Of a stretch of 64,000 nucleotides of DNA, positions 53,501-63,589 are shown one piece after another. The position numbers were made by a program, and so were the translations under genes. This DNA is from Gadus chalcogrammus. Its lineage: Eukaryota; Chordata; Actinopteri; Gadiformes; Gadidae. The DNA lies in contig NC_079427.1 in the NCBI RefSeq assembly GCF_026213295.1, positions 31,995,200-32,059,199 of the forward strand. Direction: 5' to 3'. Under the pieces are notes generated by a model that did no database searches, had not been told where the DNA came from, and saw only the letters and a program-made list of their open reading frames with translations. The stretch's first letter is position 1; every line of letters begins with the position of its first letter.

Positions 53501-53850
53501 TGGCAAATTGCCTGTCTTGGATGGGTAGACGGAGGGACATCAGGCGGTCTGAGTGGCCGATTGGAAGGCTTTGGAGTTTCCCAGCGATGGTGTTCTTGAT
53601 CATGAAGCCGACACCCGAGAGCCACTTCTCGTCTTCGGCTTTTCCTGACCAGAAGAGAGAGTATCCTGCTCCGTGTTCTGTCAGGGACCCCTGTCCTGCA
53701 AAGCAAACTTCACTTAGGGCAGCAATGTCGATATTGAATCTGTCAAGCTCCCTTGCCACAAGCGCGGAGCGTCTTTGTGGGCGGTTTTTATCTCCTCCGA
53801 ATCGGTCATGGTCCGAACGTTCCAGCAACTAAGTTGAACGAACGTCCTTT
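50600..53850 (-). mobile_element. I/Nimb-type LINE, ORF2 nearly complete
   Basis: A long ORF2 runs leftwards: endonuclease, RT, and a C-terminal C2H2-like finger. The 3' end lies a short distance left of the ORF stop at 50633. The 5' UTR and any ORF1 are uncertain; the sequence to the right (53851-54700) has no frame I recognise. Only about two frameshifts and three in-frame stops break more than 1,000 codons, so the copy is rather young. The clade is judged from EN/RT style and remains tentative. Confidence 0.75.
50633..53845 (-). pseudogene. LINE ORF2: endonuclease, reverse transcriptase, zinc finger
   Basis: It starts CWNVRTM near 53825, then after a small shift RRSALVARELDRFNIDIAAL, MGDFNARVG, MLDYILVR and YTDHRLVRAKV (endonuclease). 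RT motifs are FKLRSHKSPGSDGI, NYRGISLHS, QCGFRSGRGTTDMVF, FIDLTKAFDRVSR, KQGCVLAPTLFA and ELLFADDCAL (catalytic ADD). Further on are FTYLGSVIS, LYGSESWVL, RQLRWTGHVSRMEENRLPK and a C-terminal YKCTSCQKICLSRIGLFSHQ finger. Lesions: TAG at 52941-52943, a frameshift near 52425, TGA at 51422 and TGA near 51152. It would nick DNA and prime reverse transcription there. Confidence 0.87.
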
Positions 53851-54745
53851 TCTTTGTATTTTTTTTAATTTTGTTTTCGACCGCAAGTTTAAGATGCCCG
53901 TTGACTGCGGTAAGCCAACTGGGTGAATTGAGGCAAGCTTTCTTTAGGTCACCTTTTCTAGACCTGTCTCCAAGTGGAGCAAGCAGTGCTATCCTTAAAT
54001 AGGGCTGCTTGGTCGCTCAGAGTGCTGCCGGATGGCATTGTTGCCTCTGGTCAATAGCCAAACAACCAATATTCTGAGCTGCCTGCATGCAGGTTTGAGG
54101 CTGCAGCTGCCAGTGCCATCTTGCACCTACTGTTTCCCCCTATTCCCCAACGCTGCAGGACTTGTTTTCTTTCCTCTTCCTGCCTGCGCTACTATTTGTT
54201 TAAAGTGTGGATCAACTTGCGCACTTCGATCCCACTCTTTAGGCTCAGGGTTCTTCCACAGTAGCTCGGTGAACCGAGACGGCTGCGGCTGGCCGCAGAG
54301 CTGTAGGTTTTAATTTGGAGTGTGCTTCTCCTAGGTGAGTTGCCGACCAAGGCTGGGCCCCACCTGCCCGATTTTGCTATTTACCCATAGCTGGGGCAGT
54401 GGTTGACGGGTGCCAGGGCGTGTCCACTCTCTGATGGGCCTGCACGCTGCGTCTTTGGGGCCCACTGCTGCTCCCCGAACCCCTACAGTTTAGCCTGGGA
54501 CTGCAGGGTCCCAGTTACCGTGTGTGGAGAGGCCGCTGGGAGGCACTGTAGGGGTCTTGGTGGTGGAGAGGCTGTGTACCGGCAGGAGGAGGCAGCAAGC
54601 AGAAGCAACATGCAGCATGCGCATGCACATGCACAAGCTACAAATACTACTACTACTAACATGCACTACTGCACTAGACGCATCACACACACACCACAGG
54701 TCAAGACAATGCAGCGACATGCTCGCCGAGGTAAGATGTTATAAG
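53851..54745. other. GC-rich stretch, possibly LINE 5' region; no gene
   Basis: No frame with family motifs. It may include the 5' UTR of the I-type LINE to the left. The last 40 bases (GCAGCGACATGCTCGCCGAG followed by GTAAGATGTTATA) resemble a unit of the tandem array at 58310-58745. Confidence 0.4.
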
Positions 54746-55096
54746 TTAAGATAAGAACTTTATTTCATCCCATGCATGGGAAATTAACTTGTAACAACAG
54801 CCCATGGAATCTAAGGTATGCAATAATAAAATAAAAAGTATAAAGTATAAAGTAAGTAACAATCATACATCCATGAGATAATACGAAATAAAATAAATAT
54901 AAATAAAATCACACAGTGATTACAATGTCAAGCCATAAGGGCAGAAACTGCACACGCCCATGAGCTACACAATCAATGCCTTACTACAGAATAAAAAATA
55001 CTTTGTAACAAATGTACAGTCGAAAATGCACATTGCATTTGTATTAAGTATTGCATTATCAATTAAGGTGAAGTGATTTTTTGGTAGCACAATGTT

Positions 55097-57020
55097 TCAT
55101 AACCGATGTGTTAAGAGTCTTATGAAAGATGGAATAAAAGACCTTCGGAAACGTTCCTTCTTACATCCTCGGTGTAATAATCTTTTACTAAAGGAACTGT
55201 TTTGCGCTGCCACTGTCTCATGGAGAGGATGAGAGGAATTGGACCTAATAGATTCCAATTTGTCCAACAACCTCCTCTCCCCTACCACCTCAACAGGCTC
55301 CAGTGTACAGCCCAGGACAGAGCCAGCCCTTCCCACCAGCTTATTGAGTCTCTTCCTGTCCCTCTCAGTGAACCCACAACCCCAACAGACTACTGCATAA
55401 AAAATGACAGATGCAACAACAGTGTCATAAAAAGTCCTCAACAGCAGCCTGCACACCCCAAAAGACCTAAATCTTCTCAGCAAGTGTAGACGACTTTGGC
55501 CCTTCTTGTACAACGCATCTGTGTTATGTGACCAGTCCAGTTCATTGTTGAGGTGAACATCCAGGTATTTGTAGACTGATACCACCTGTTACGACCCACC
55601 CCGTTGGTGTCCAGGGGGAAGGGGGGGGGGCAACAATTAATATAACACCGGGCGTTTAAAGAACAGAAGAGAGTAGCAGGATTTCAACCAACATACCATT
55701 TATTACATAACTGAGTCCTAAATCAACACAGAAAGAACCAATAACAACATCCCTCCACTGAGGGAGCAACCAACAACACTATCCACACCATTCAACAAAG
55801 CTGGTGATGACCCCCCTTTACTCCAGCTCATTCCTCTTTGTAAGACAGCCAACAATTGCTGTGTCATCTGAGAACTTCTGGAGATGACAACTGTCCGTAA
55901 TGTACCTGAAGTCCGAAGTGTACAGGGTGAAGAGAAAGGGGGAGCACAGTTCCTTGTGGGGTCCCCGTGCTGCAGAGTACCACATCCGACTCACAGCCAC
56001 ACAGCCTCACGTACTGTGGTCTGTTGGTGAGGTAGTCAATGTTCCAGGCAGCAAGATGACAGTTGACCCCCGCTCCTTCCAACTTCACCCTCAGAAGTGC
56101 TGGCTGGATTGTATTGAAGGCGCTGGAAAAATAAAAAAAAACATGACTCTAACAGAGCCCCCAGTTTTCTCCAGATGAGAGAGCGAACCGTGGAGGAGGA
56201 GGATTATTGCATCCTCCACACCAACTCCTGGTCAGTACGCGAACTGGAGGGGATCCAGCTCACTGCCCACCAGGCAGCGAAGGTGGTTCAGCACAATCCT
56301 CTCCAAGGCCTTCATTAGATGTGATGTCAGAGCCACTGGCCTGAAGTGGTTCGGCTCCCTGGAGTGCACTGTCTTTGGGACAGGGACAACACAGGAAGTC
56401 TTCCACAGGATTGGGACTCTCCCCAGGCCTAGGCTGATGTTAAAAATGTACTGAAAGACCCCACAGAGTTCATCAGCACAGTCCCTAAGCAGTCTGGGGC
56501 TAATCCCGTCAGGACCCGTAGCCTTCCTCACCTTCATCCTCCTAAACACATTTCTCACCTGATTTGTAGTTATGGGTAGGCCGGGGGGAGAGGTGAGACC
56601 CCCGCAGGCTGGGGAGACACGCCCTGAGTGAGTGGGGGAGAGGTTATGTGAAGTGAAGAGCACTACTGGAGGTGGAGATGGACAAGTGGGGGGAGGGAAG
56701 TGGGGGGTAACCCCAGAGTGGAGCAGGCTGGGGGTGTAGGCTGGTAGTGCCGATTGGACTTGGCTCTGGTGGACGGGGTCTTGAGCGGTAGCGGAGGCCT
56801 CCGTATCAAATCGGTTAAAACATTTATTTAACTTATTAGCCCACTCCCTGTCCCCATCTTCAGGTCCACTACCTCCTACTTTGCCATGGCCTGAAGTATT
56901 TTTCCAACGCCCCCAGACCTCACTGACATTGTTACTCTGAAGGCGCTCCTCCAATTTCCTCCTGTAGGTGTCCTTTCCCCTTCTTATTTCCCTCTTCACA
57001 TCCTTTTGCACTCTCCTCAA
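55097..57020 (-). pseudogene. Rex1-like reverse transcriptase
   Basis: From the right: KDTYRRKLEERLQSNNVSEV and VRKATGPDGISPRLLRDCAD, then NHFRPVALTSHLMKALERIV and ELDPLQFAY (56232-56700). After a gap come WNIDYLTNRPQYVRL, TGTPQGTVL and FSDDTAIVGCL (catalytic SDD variant). The segment 55590-55810 interrupts the gene. The C-terminus has YKYLDVHLNNELDWS, LHLLRRFRSFGVCR and ERRLLDKLESI. Several frameshifts exist. About 50 residues after TKRNELE expected in the family are missing around the insertion. Confidence 0.8.
55590..55810. other. Foreign 0.2-kb insertion within the Rex1-like RT
   Basis: The coding sequence stops after TKRNELE and resumes at VVSVYKYLD. The inserted stretch contains TGTTACGACCCACCCCG on the plus strand, a G run (55617-55630) and an AATAAA on the minus strand. 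It could be a solo-LTR-like or SINE-like fragment accompanied by a deletion of RT sequence. I found no clear target duplication. Confidence 0.5.
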
Positions 57021-57143
57021 CTCCTCTTTATCCCCAGATGCAAAAGCCCTTTTTTTTCTGAATCAGCAAGTTTTTCAGGTCAGGTGTCACCCAGGGTTTA
57101 TTATCCGGAAAACATCGTACCCTCTTTACAGGTACAGTGTTAT

Positions 57144-58199
57144 TCACACAGAAATTAATGTAATCTGTGACACAAGTAGTCCCCAAGTAGTTACTTCCCA
57201 ATCCGTACTGTCAAAACAGTCCTTGAGAGCCATGCTTGCCTCATCAGACCATTTCCTTATATACTTCTTAGTTGGTGGTTGTCTATTTACTAGGGGTATG
57301 TAATCAGGGGTCAAGTGGACCAGATTATGATCAGAACGGTCCAATGGGGGTAGGGGTATTGATTTCTATGCATCTTAGATATTAGCATAAAACAAATCCA
57401 AAGTTTTATCGTTTATCTGGTGTTACAGTTGACATATTGGGTAAATGTGGGGAGAGTGGAGGACAAGGGGGCGTGGATAAAATCCCCATAAATGAGAGAG
57501 CGCTTGGGAGTTGGATGTCTGCAACTGTGATACAATATTGAGTAGAAGCTTGCAAGCAGAGGCAGCATCGGCCGACGGGGGGATGTACACGGTAATGGCA
57601 ATGACTTGTGAAAATTCTCTAGGGAGATAAAAAGGACGGATGCTGACCGCAAGTATTTCTATGTCCGGGGTGCAGCGATGCTCCTTAATACTGATGTGAT
57701 GTGGGTTACACCATCTGTTATTTACATACATCGCCAGTCCACCCCCTTTTCTCTTACCACTCTCCTTTGCCCCCCTGTCCGCTCTCACGAGTTTAAAACC
57801 ATCCAGTGTCACATGCGAATCCAGGGTGAGATCATTCCGCCATGTTTCTGTGAGGAAAACAAGCCTACTCTCCCGGTATCTCCACTGCAGTCTGGTTATT
57901 GCCGATAGCTCTTCCATTTTATTGGGAAGAGATCTCACGTTCCCCATGATGACGGAAGAAATTGGGGGTTTGTAGCATCTCTTTTTCTCCCGGCACTTGA
58001 CTCCAGCTCTATAGCCCCTTTTCCGTCTCCTTAATTCCGTGGGGCCCCGTTGTATAGCATAGTGGTACCAGCTGTTCGTGAGTGTAAACAATGGAGCCAT
58101 GACTGAATGAGTCTCCCGACGTAACATTACAAAGTTCCAAAAAGAGTACGTAGCACCATCCTCAGGAACTGTGTACCGACAGGCGCATTCATCTGACAA
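57144..58199 (-). pseudogene. Rex1-like endonuclease domain
   Basis: The frame from the right reads SSVIMGNVRSLPNKMEELSA, LVFLTETWRNDLTLD, KRKGGGLAMYVNNRWC and VIAITVYIPPSADA, then after a shift near 57490 IYGDFIHAPLSSTLPTFTQY and RSDHNLVHLTP. These are APE endonuclease blocks (ETW, YIPP, GDF, SDH). An ACC-to-stop region between 57345 and 57420 breaks the frame again. Confidence 0.8.
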
Positions 58200-58309
58200 A
58201 AAACTTTAAGGAACACTAGAAGTAGCAAAAACAAAGAAAGGGCTGAGCTGTTGCAACAGGCTGCCACTCGTGCGGCGCCATCGACCACGGTTGGTAGCAA
58301 ATGACCGGT

Positions 58310-58745
58310 TATGTTTTTAAACAAAGCGGCTCCGCCATCGACACACACACGCAGGTAAGAACACACACGCAGGCGCACACACCGCAACGACACACTCTCC
58401 CTTAAACATAACGGCTCCGCCTTCGACACACGCGCAGGTAAGAACACACATCCACGTGCAAACAACGCAGCGACACTCGCCCAGGTAAGACGTTATGTTT
58501 TTAAGCATAATAGCTCTGCCATCAACACACGCGCCGATAAGAACAAACACGCACACGCACACATCGCAGCGACGCTTGCCCAGGTAAGAAGTTGTGTTTT
58601 TTTAAACATAACGGCTCCGCTATGGACACACACGCCCAGGTAAGAACACACAAGCAGACACGGCAGCTACACACACGCCCAGGTAAGACGTTATATTTTT
58701 AAACATAACTGCTCCACCATCGACAAACTCTTCCAGGAAAGATGT
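58310..58745. repeat. About 100-bp tandem array with recurrent CAGGTAAG
   Basis: Four to five diverged units are marked by CGGCTCCGCC-type words at about 58327, 58412, 58511, 58612 and 58709. Each is followed by CACACGC and GCAGCGAC blocks and by TTTTTAAACATAA. CAGGTAAG occurs six times exactly (from 58352, 58435, 58482, 58581, 58637 and 58679). The array lies next to the 5' end of the minus-strand Rex1-like LINE. A related unit also lies beyond its 3' end (54705-54745). Confidence 0.8.
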
Positions 58746-60429
58746 TCTGTCTTCAGACTGTAGAAACAAGAGAGAGACAATTTCTCACCTCGATAAGCAA
58801 TGGCAGGTCGTTCATTTTGTCACATAAAAAACGTTAAATTCAAACATTGCGCCGACCGGCATATAAACACACACAAGTGACTTGATCTTAAAGAGACAGT
58901 TTCCATAACACAACGAAAACGTGTCAATAACGCAGTATGTTGAATTATGGCTATAGTCCACCACAAGACTACACGTTGTTGCTCAAATGTAATATTACAC
59001 TCCTCCTTGAGCCTCCCGAAATGTCTTGCGATATTGATGTCCCCCATCCCCCCTGCGGACCGTTTTAGTTGTTTTATTTTTCTTATGTTTTGTGTGTATG
59101 GTATGTGTGATTATAGGCTACTGCTGCCTGTCTTGGCCAAGACACTGGAAGAGATTTTTAATCTCATAATGAATGTTATTTTCAAATAACCAGTAGTTGC
59201 CTTGCATTTAAAAATGTCAATGCACTTTTCTGCCCTGAATAACAGTAAGAGCTGTTTAATAATTGATTGCATGCATAGTGTACTACACTTTCCATTGACC
59301 AATTAACCCTGTTACCATAAATTGACAAATGTTATAATATAATCAAATGCTCACACACTAGCTGCTTTCAGACAAACGTAAGTCCTGATATTATCCTTAT
59401 GGGCCTTTTGTGTGAACAACATATCCTGACATTTGTACCCTGAAAATCTCCTGAATAATACTACCCCTATGGAAGAAATGAACCCTACATTTCATGTTAA
59501 ACTATGATTATTATTAGGCCTACATATCATATAGATACTTCAATGGTGTAAGATAGCTGATCACCTTTCCCCTATAAGTTAGGTGTTATGTGGCGCCAGT
59601 GAGTGGGTTCACTCTATTCTTATCTGATGTACTTTCTGAAGAATATGCTGATATGCACACCTGTACATCATCTATCTGTTTGCATAGAGGTTAATATATG
59701 TTCAAAAGGTACAGTAATGACCTAGAAAACGTAAGAATATGCTGACATTCACACATGTACATCATCTATCTGTTTGCATAGAGGTTAATGTCTGTTCAAA
59801 GATACAGTTATGACCTAAAAAAACATGTTATGTAAATCAATATTTTATGTAAAGTCTAACTTTAAATTCTCCATCAATACTTGACCCGGACTCTCTGATT
59901 CCTCATGCGTTTAGCTAGTTGTGAAATAGAATAGATAATTCGTTTATAGATTCTACGACACCCCTGAGGTAGTATTTTCTCCGGAGGCAATGTAAATACC
60001 TTAAGTGTGAATCAGGAGTAGGAAGTCGGTATTTCTCACACCACTTCAGTAGGCGTGTTGATGACGCTTCTGCATGTCATTGAGTGGCCCCCTAAATGAT
60101 AATCAGCCTGTTGCCTTTTGTTCGCTGAATAGTTAAAAAATATAAAAAATGTTGGAACTGCTTTTAAAGTAATTTGTGGTGAACGAATGTCATACGTTGT
60201 TGTAGTGCCGGAGGAAAAGGAGGACGTAGGCTACGTAATAATAACTGTTTGAATCCAAAAACAGCGCAGAACAATCACTCTCAGTGCATGGCTAGGACAA
60301 CTCGTGCAACCGGCTAAACAGTCCCCCTAGACCCCGTGACTCATAGCCAGTTCCCTCCCACTCGATCACTCACCCCCAGTGTTCACCTCAATACTCAAAA
60401 TCCCTGCGGCGAGGAGAGCGTATGGCCCG
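58746..60429. other. No gene recognised; contains a 94-bp tandem duplication and gypsy 2 3' flank
   Basis: AGCTGCTTTCAGACAAACG near 59361 and ATACTACCCC (59460) versus inverse GGTAGTATT (59966) hint at an old inverted-repeat element. The stretch next to the second gypsy (about 60199-60430) should contain its 3' LTR. A TGTTTAGCC...CACTACAACA interval on the minus strand (60322-60199) is a candidate that cannot be checked without the other LTR. Confidence 0.4.
59641..59826. repeat. 94-bp tandem duplication
   Basis: GAATATGCTGATATGCACAC at 59641 recurs as GAATATGCTGACATTCACAC at 59735. The shared core is TGTACATCATCTATCTGTTT. The two copies are about 90% alike. Confidence 0.9.
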
Positions 60430-60439
60430 GCCCCTACGA

Positions 60440-61563
60440 CAGTAGGCCAAGTCAGGAGGTGCGGGAGGAGGCGTGACCTCGTCCATCACATCCTCTTGTT
60501 GGGCGGGGCGGGGGGCAGCGACGACCGGAGGGCCGCAAGCTGTGGGGGCTTGTAGGAGTTGGAGGGGGGGACGGCCACGGCGTGGCAGGGAGGGTAGGTC
60601 GGGGAGGCGGCCCCTGCGCGGGGGCAGTTCAAGTCTGGGGGCAGTTCAAGGTCCAAGTGAGCCGGTTTGAGGCGATCAACAGACACACACTCAGGCTTAC
60701 CCCCCATGTCAACGATGAAGTTCTTGGCTCCTGCCTCGATGACACTGAAGGGTCCGCCATAGGGAGGTCGTAGCGGAGCCCTGTGGCCGTCGTGGCGGAT
60801 GATAACATAACCCGCTGACTGTTGCTCCGGGGCCACCCGCGAAGCGGGGATGCCATGCCGCGTGGTCGGGACCGGGGCGAAGGTCCTGGCGCCGTCCAGC
60901 AGGGAGGCGCGCTGAGTGGAGGCGGACCAGGGCTCTGTCGACTTGGGGATGAAGTCACCTGGTACGCAGCGGCTGTCCGAACACCAGCTTGGCCGACGAT
61001 GACCGGAGGTCCTCCTTGGGCGCTGTCCTGAGCCCCAGCATGACCCACGGCAGTTTGTCGAGCCAGTTGCCGTCCCTGAGGCTGGCTCGAAGGGCGGCCT
61101 TCATGGAGCGATGAAAGTGCTCCACAAGTCCGTTAGCCTGCGGGTGGTAGGCGGTAGTGCGGTGGAGCTTGATCCCCAGATTCTCCGCCACCGCCGCCCA
61201 AAGCTCTGAAGTAAACTGCCGGCCACGGGCAGAGGAGAGGTCAGCAGGAGTACCGTAGCGGGAGACCCACACCGCGATGATTGCCCGGGCCAGGTCGGGG
61301 GTTGTCGTTGAGGAGAGTGGGACTGCCTCCGGCCAGCACGTCGTCCTGTCCACCATGGTAAAGAGGTAGGTGAAGCTGTGCAAGGGGGGCAGGGGTCGCA
61401 CCAGGTCCACGTTGACATGGTCGAACCTCCGTTCGGGCACCGAGAACTGTTCCAGGGGGGCCTTGACATGGCGATGCACCTTGGCGCTTTGACAGGCAGT
61501 GCAAGTGTCGACCCAGGCCCTCACATCCCTCTTGAGCCCGTGCCAGACGAACTTCTCTGACAC
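60440..61563 (-). pseudogene. Gypsy copy 2 integrase
   Basis: It starts with the zinc-finger part (KFVWHGLKRDVRAWVDTCTA, then C). The core has FDHVNVDLVRPLPPL (first D), PADLSSARGRQFTSELW (the second D is replaced by A in SSARG) and NGLVEHFHRSMKAALR. Here the usual E after NGLV is followed by HFHR, so the E is retained as NGLVE. A frameshift near 60950 separates the C-terminal domain (YVIIRHDGHRAPLRPPYGGP, 60486-60836), and the last residues continue shifted to about 60440 (RRGRAIRSPRRRDFEY). Loss of the second aspartate argues against activity. Confidence 0.8.
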
Positions 61564-61599
61564 CAGCCCTGAGGACGGTTTCCTACCTTGGTGAGATAA

Positions 61600-62346
61600 G
61601 CTGTGTACCGCCTCGAAGACGGGGCGTCTACAGTTGGCGGGGACTACAGGCCTTGGCTGACCTGTGGAAATGTCGCACAGGAGCGGCGGCCTGATCCACA
61701 GCCATGCGGGAGTAGTCCAAGTTCAGCTGGACCGCCCCCAGCACCCCGGAGAGACAATCTGCGACCACGTTGGACTTCCCAGCCACGTGCTGGATGTCTT
61801 TGGTGAGACGAGAGTTGGCGCTGCTGGCGGTTGGACCAAGGCTCCGTGGTCTTGGAAATGGCGTGTGTGAGCGGCTTGTGGTCCACGTAGGCCGTAAACT
61901 CCCGGCCTTCCAGCAAAAAACGGAGGAGCTCCCTGTCGAAGGTGCTGTACTTGGAAGTGTCTTACCGCGAGCCACAGCCCGAGGAGCTCCCTGTCGAAAG
62001 TGCTGAAGAATGCGAGTGGCTGCCAGGCATCCCAAACCCACTGCTCGTACACCGCCCCCACGGCAAAGTCTGATGCGTCCGTGGTGAGAGCAGTGGGCGC
62101 AGAGGGTGAGGGGTGGGCCAACATGGCCGCGCGGGCCAGGGCCGCCTTGGTGTCCTGGAAGGCCTTGACACGTTCCGCCGTCCAGTCGACCGGTTGCTTC
62201 AGAGCCAAGCCCTTCTGGGCCTCGTACAGAAGTCGCAGGATGTGAGCTATGTGGTGGGGGAAGCGATAGTAGAAAGTCACCATCCCGTTGAACCCCTTGA
62301 GATCGCTGACTGTGCAGGGGCATGGGAAGGCTGCAACAGCTTCCAC
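61600..62346 (-). pseudogene. Gypsy copy 2 RNase H region, frameshifted
   Basis: Pieces are KGFNGMVTFYYRFPHHIAHI, QKGLALKQPVDWTAERVKAF, ALTTDASDFAVGAVYEQWV and LAFFSTFDRELLGLWLAVRH. In another frame comes EGREFTAYVDHKPLTHAISK. A duplicated GAGGAGCTCCCTGTCGAA (61923 and 61980) marks a short internal duplication at the frameshift, with AAACGGAG nearby. The VDHKPL block is the usual gypsy RNase H landmark. The connection to integrase is broken. Confidence 0.75.
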
Positions 62347-63040
62347 CTTCGAGAGTAGGGGGTCACACCCTCCGCGGAGACCTGATGCCCGAGAAAGTCA
62401 AGGGTGTCCCGTCCGAACTCACACTTCGCGGGATTGACAATCAGCCCATGTTGGCTGAGTCGCGTGAAGAGGGTCCGGAGGTGGGACAGGTGCTCCTCTT
62501 CCGTGGTGCTCGCGACGAGGATGTCATCCAAGTAGATGAAGAGGAAGGGCAGGTCCTGGAGCACCGAGTGCATGAGGCGTTGGAAGGTCTGCGCCACGTC
62601 CTTCAGGCCGAAGGGCATCCGCAGAAACTCGAAGAGACCGAAGGGGTTGACGACGGCTGTCTTAGGGACGTCCTCTGCCTGCACCGGCACCTGATTGTAC
62701 CCCCGCACCAGGTCCACATTGGAGAAGAAGCGCTTGCCCGCCAGGTGCGCCGAAAAGTCCTGGATATGCGGGACCGGGTAGCGGTCAGGCTTGGACGCAT
62801 CTTTGAGACTGCGGTAGTCCCCAAATGGGCGCCACCCACCATCTGGCTTAGGGACGATGTGCAGGGGAGACGCCCAGGGGCTGTTCGAGCGTCGAACGAT
62901 GCCCACCTGCTCCATGTGCGTGAACTCCGCCCTGGCGACGGACAGCTTCTCTGGGTTGAGGCGCCTGGCCCTGGCGTGGAGGGGAGGCCCATTGGTCTCG
63001 ATGTGGTGCTCCATTCCGTGCTTCACCGTGGGCGCAGAGA
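62277..63040 (-). pseudogene. Gypsy copy 2 reverse transcriptase
   Basis: A good open frame has AEFTHMEQVGIVRRSNSPWA, LHIVPKPDGGWRPFGDYRSL, RYPVPHIQDFSAHL, FSNVDLVRGYNQVPV, FGLFEFLRMPFGLKDVAQTF and FLFIYLDDILVAST, with the YLDD catalytic aspartates. AKCEFGRDTLDFLGHQVSAE follows. This domain is complete in sequence, but shifted relative to protease upstream and RNase H downstream. Confidence 0.88.
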
Positions 63041-63589
63041 AGGTGGGCTTATTAAGGTCAGGGAATTCGGCGAGCAGCCGAAGGTACTGGTCGCTTTTGG
63101 TGAGCGATTTGGACAATCCACCGTAGACCGCCTCCTCCTGCGTACAGGCGAAGGAAGCGAAAGTCTGTGAGTTGACCAGGTGCCTGTTCCCCACGTCCAC
63201 CTATGGGCGCACAGAAAATCTGCTCCAAGGAGGGGAAATGTGACAGCTGCGACGACAAAATCCCAGGTAAAGCGTTGCCCTCCGAAGCACACATCCACCG
63301 CTCTAGTGCCATAGGAACGGATAGGCGTGCCGTCCGCACCCACCAACTGCGGACCGTGCTCTCCCTTCGCCACCTCCGATCCCCCTGACGGAATGATGCT
63401 CCACTGGGCACCTGTGTCACAAAGGAATCTGCGGCCGGAGACGGCGTCTTGTATGAAGAGCAGCCTGTCGGTGACACCAGCGCTCAGGGCTACTACTGAG
63501 CGCAGGCCCTGCCGTTTCCCGTCGGTCCAAAGGAGCAGGGCGAGCGGCACCGTCTGGCCTTGGCGCCAAAAGTGTTGTGGTTGAAACAA
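63041..63589 (-). pseudogene. Gypsy copy 2 protease region
   Basis: LLFIQDAVSGRRFLCDTGAQ contains the DTGA retropepsin loop followed by WSIIP. PIRSYGTRAVDVCFG and PLLGADFLCAHR follow. A frameshift near 63170 separates it from the RT frame. The same block order is seen in copy 1 (17487-17969). Confidence 0.85.

Larger units (their letters stand above)
54746..58300 (-). mobile_element. Rex1-like LINE
   Basis: On the minus strand it ends with the tail TTAATTTCCCATGCATGGGA and AAGTTCTTATCTTAACTTA at 54746-54800, typical of fish Rex1-like elements. Endonuclease (57144-58199) and RT (55097-57020) follow in order to the right. A roughly 100-bp tandem array lies just upstream (58310-58745) and may be its 5' UTR. 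The RT is interrupted by a 0.2-kb foreign insertion. No ORF1 was recognised. Confidence 0.75.

Noticed and set aside
59590..59605. GTGGCGCCAGTGAG resembling a Lys-tRNA primer-binding site
   Set aside because: Matches only the first seven bases, on the wrong strand for the neighbouring gypsy element and with no LTR beside it.
62322..63170. 282-codon plus-strand frame in gypsy copy 2
   Set aside because: Antisense shadow of the RT frame; GC-rich codon bias keeps it open.
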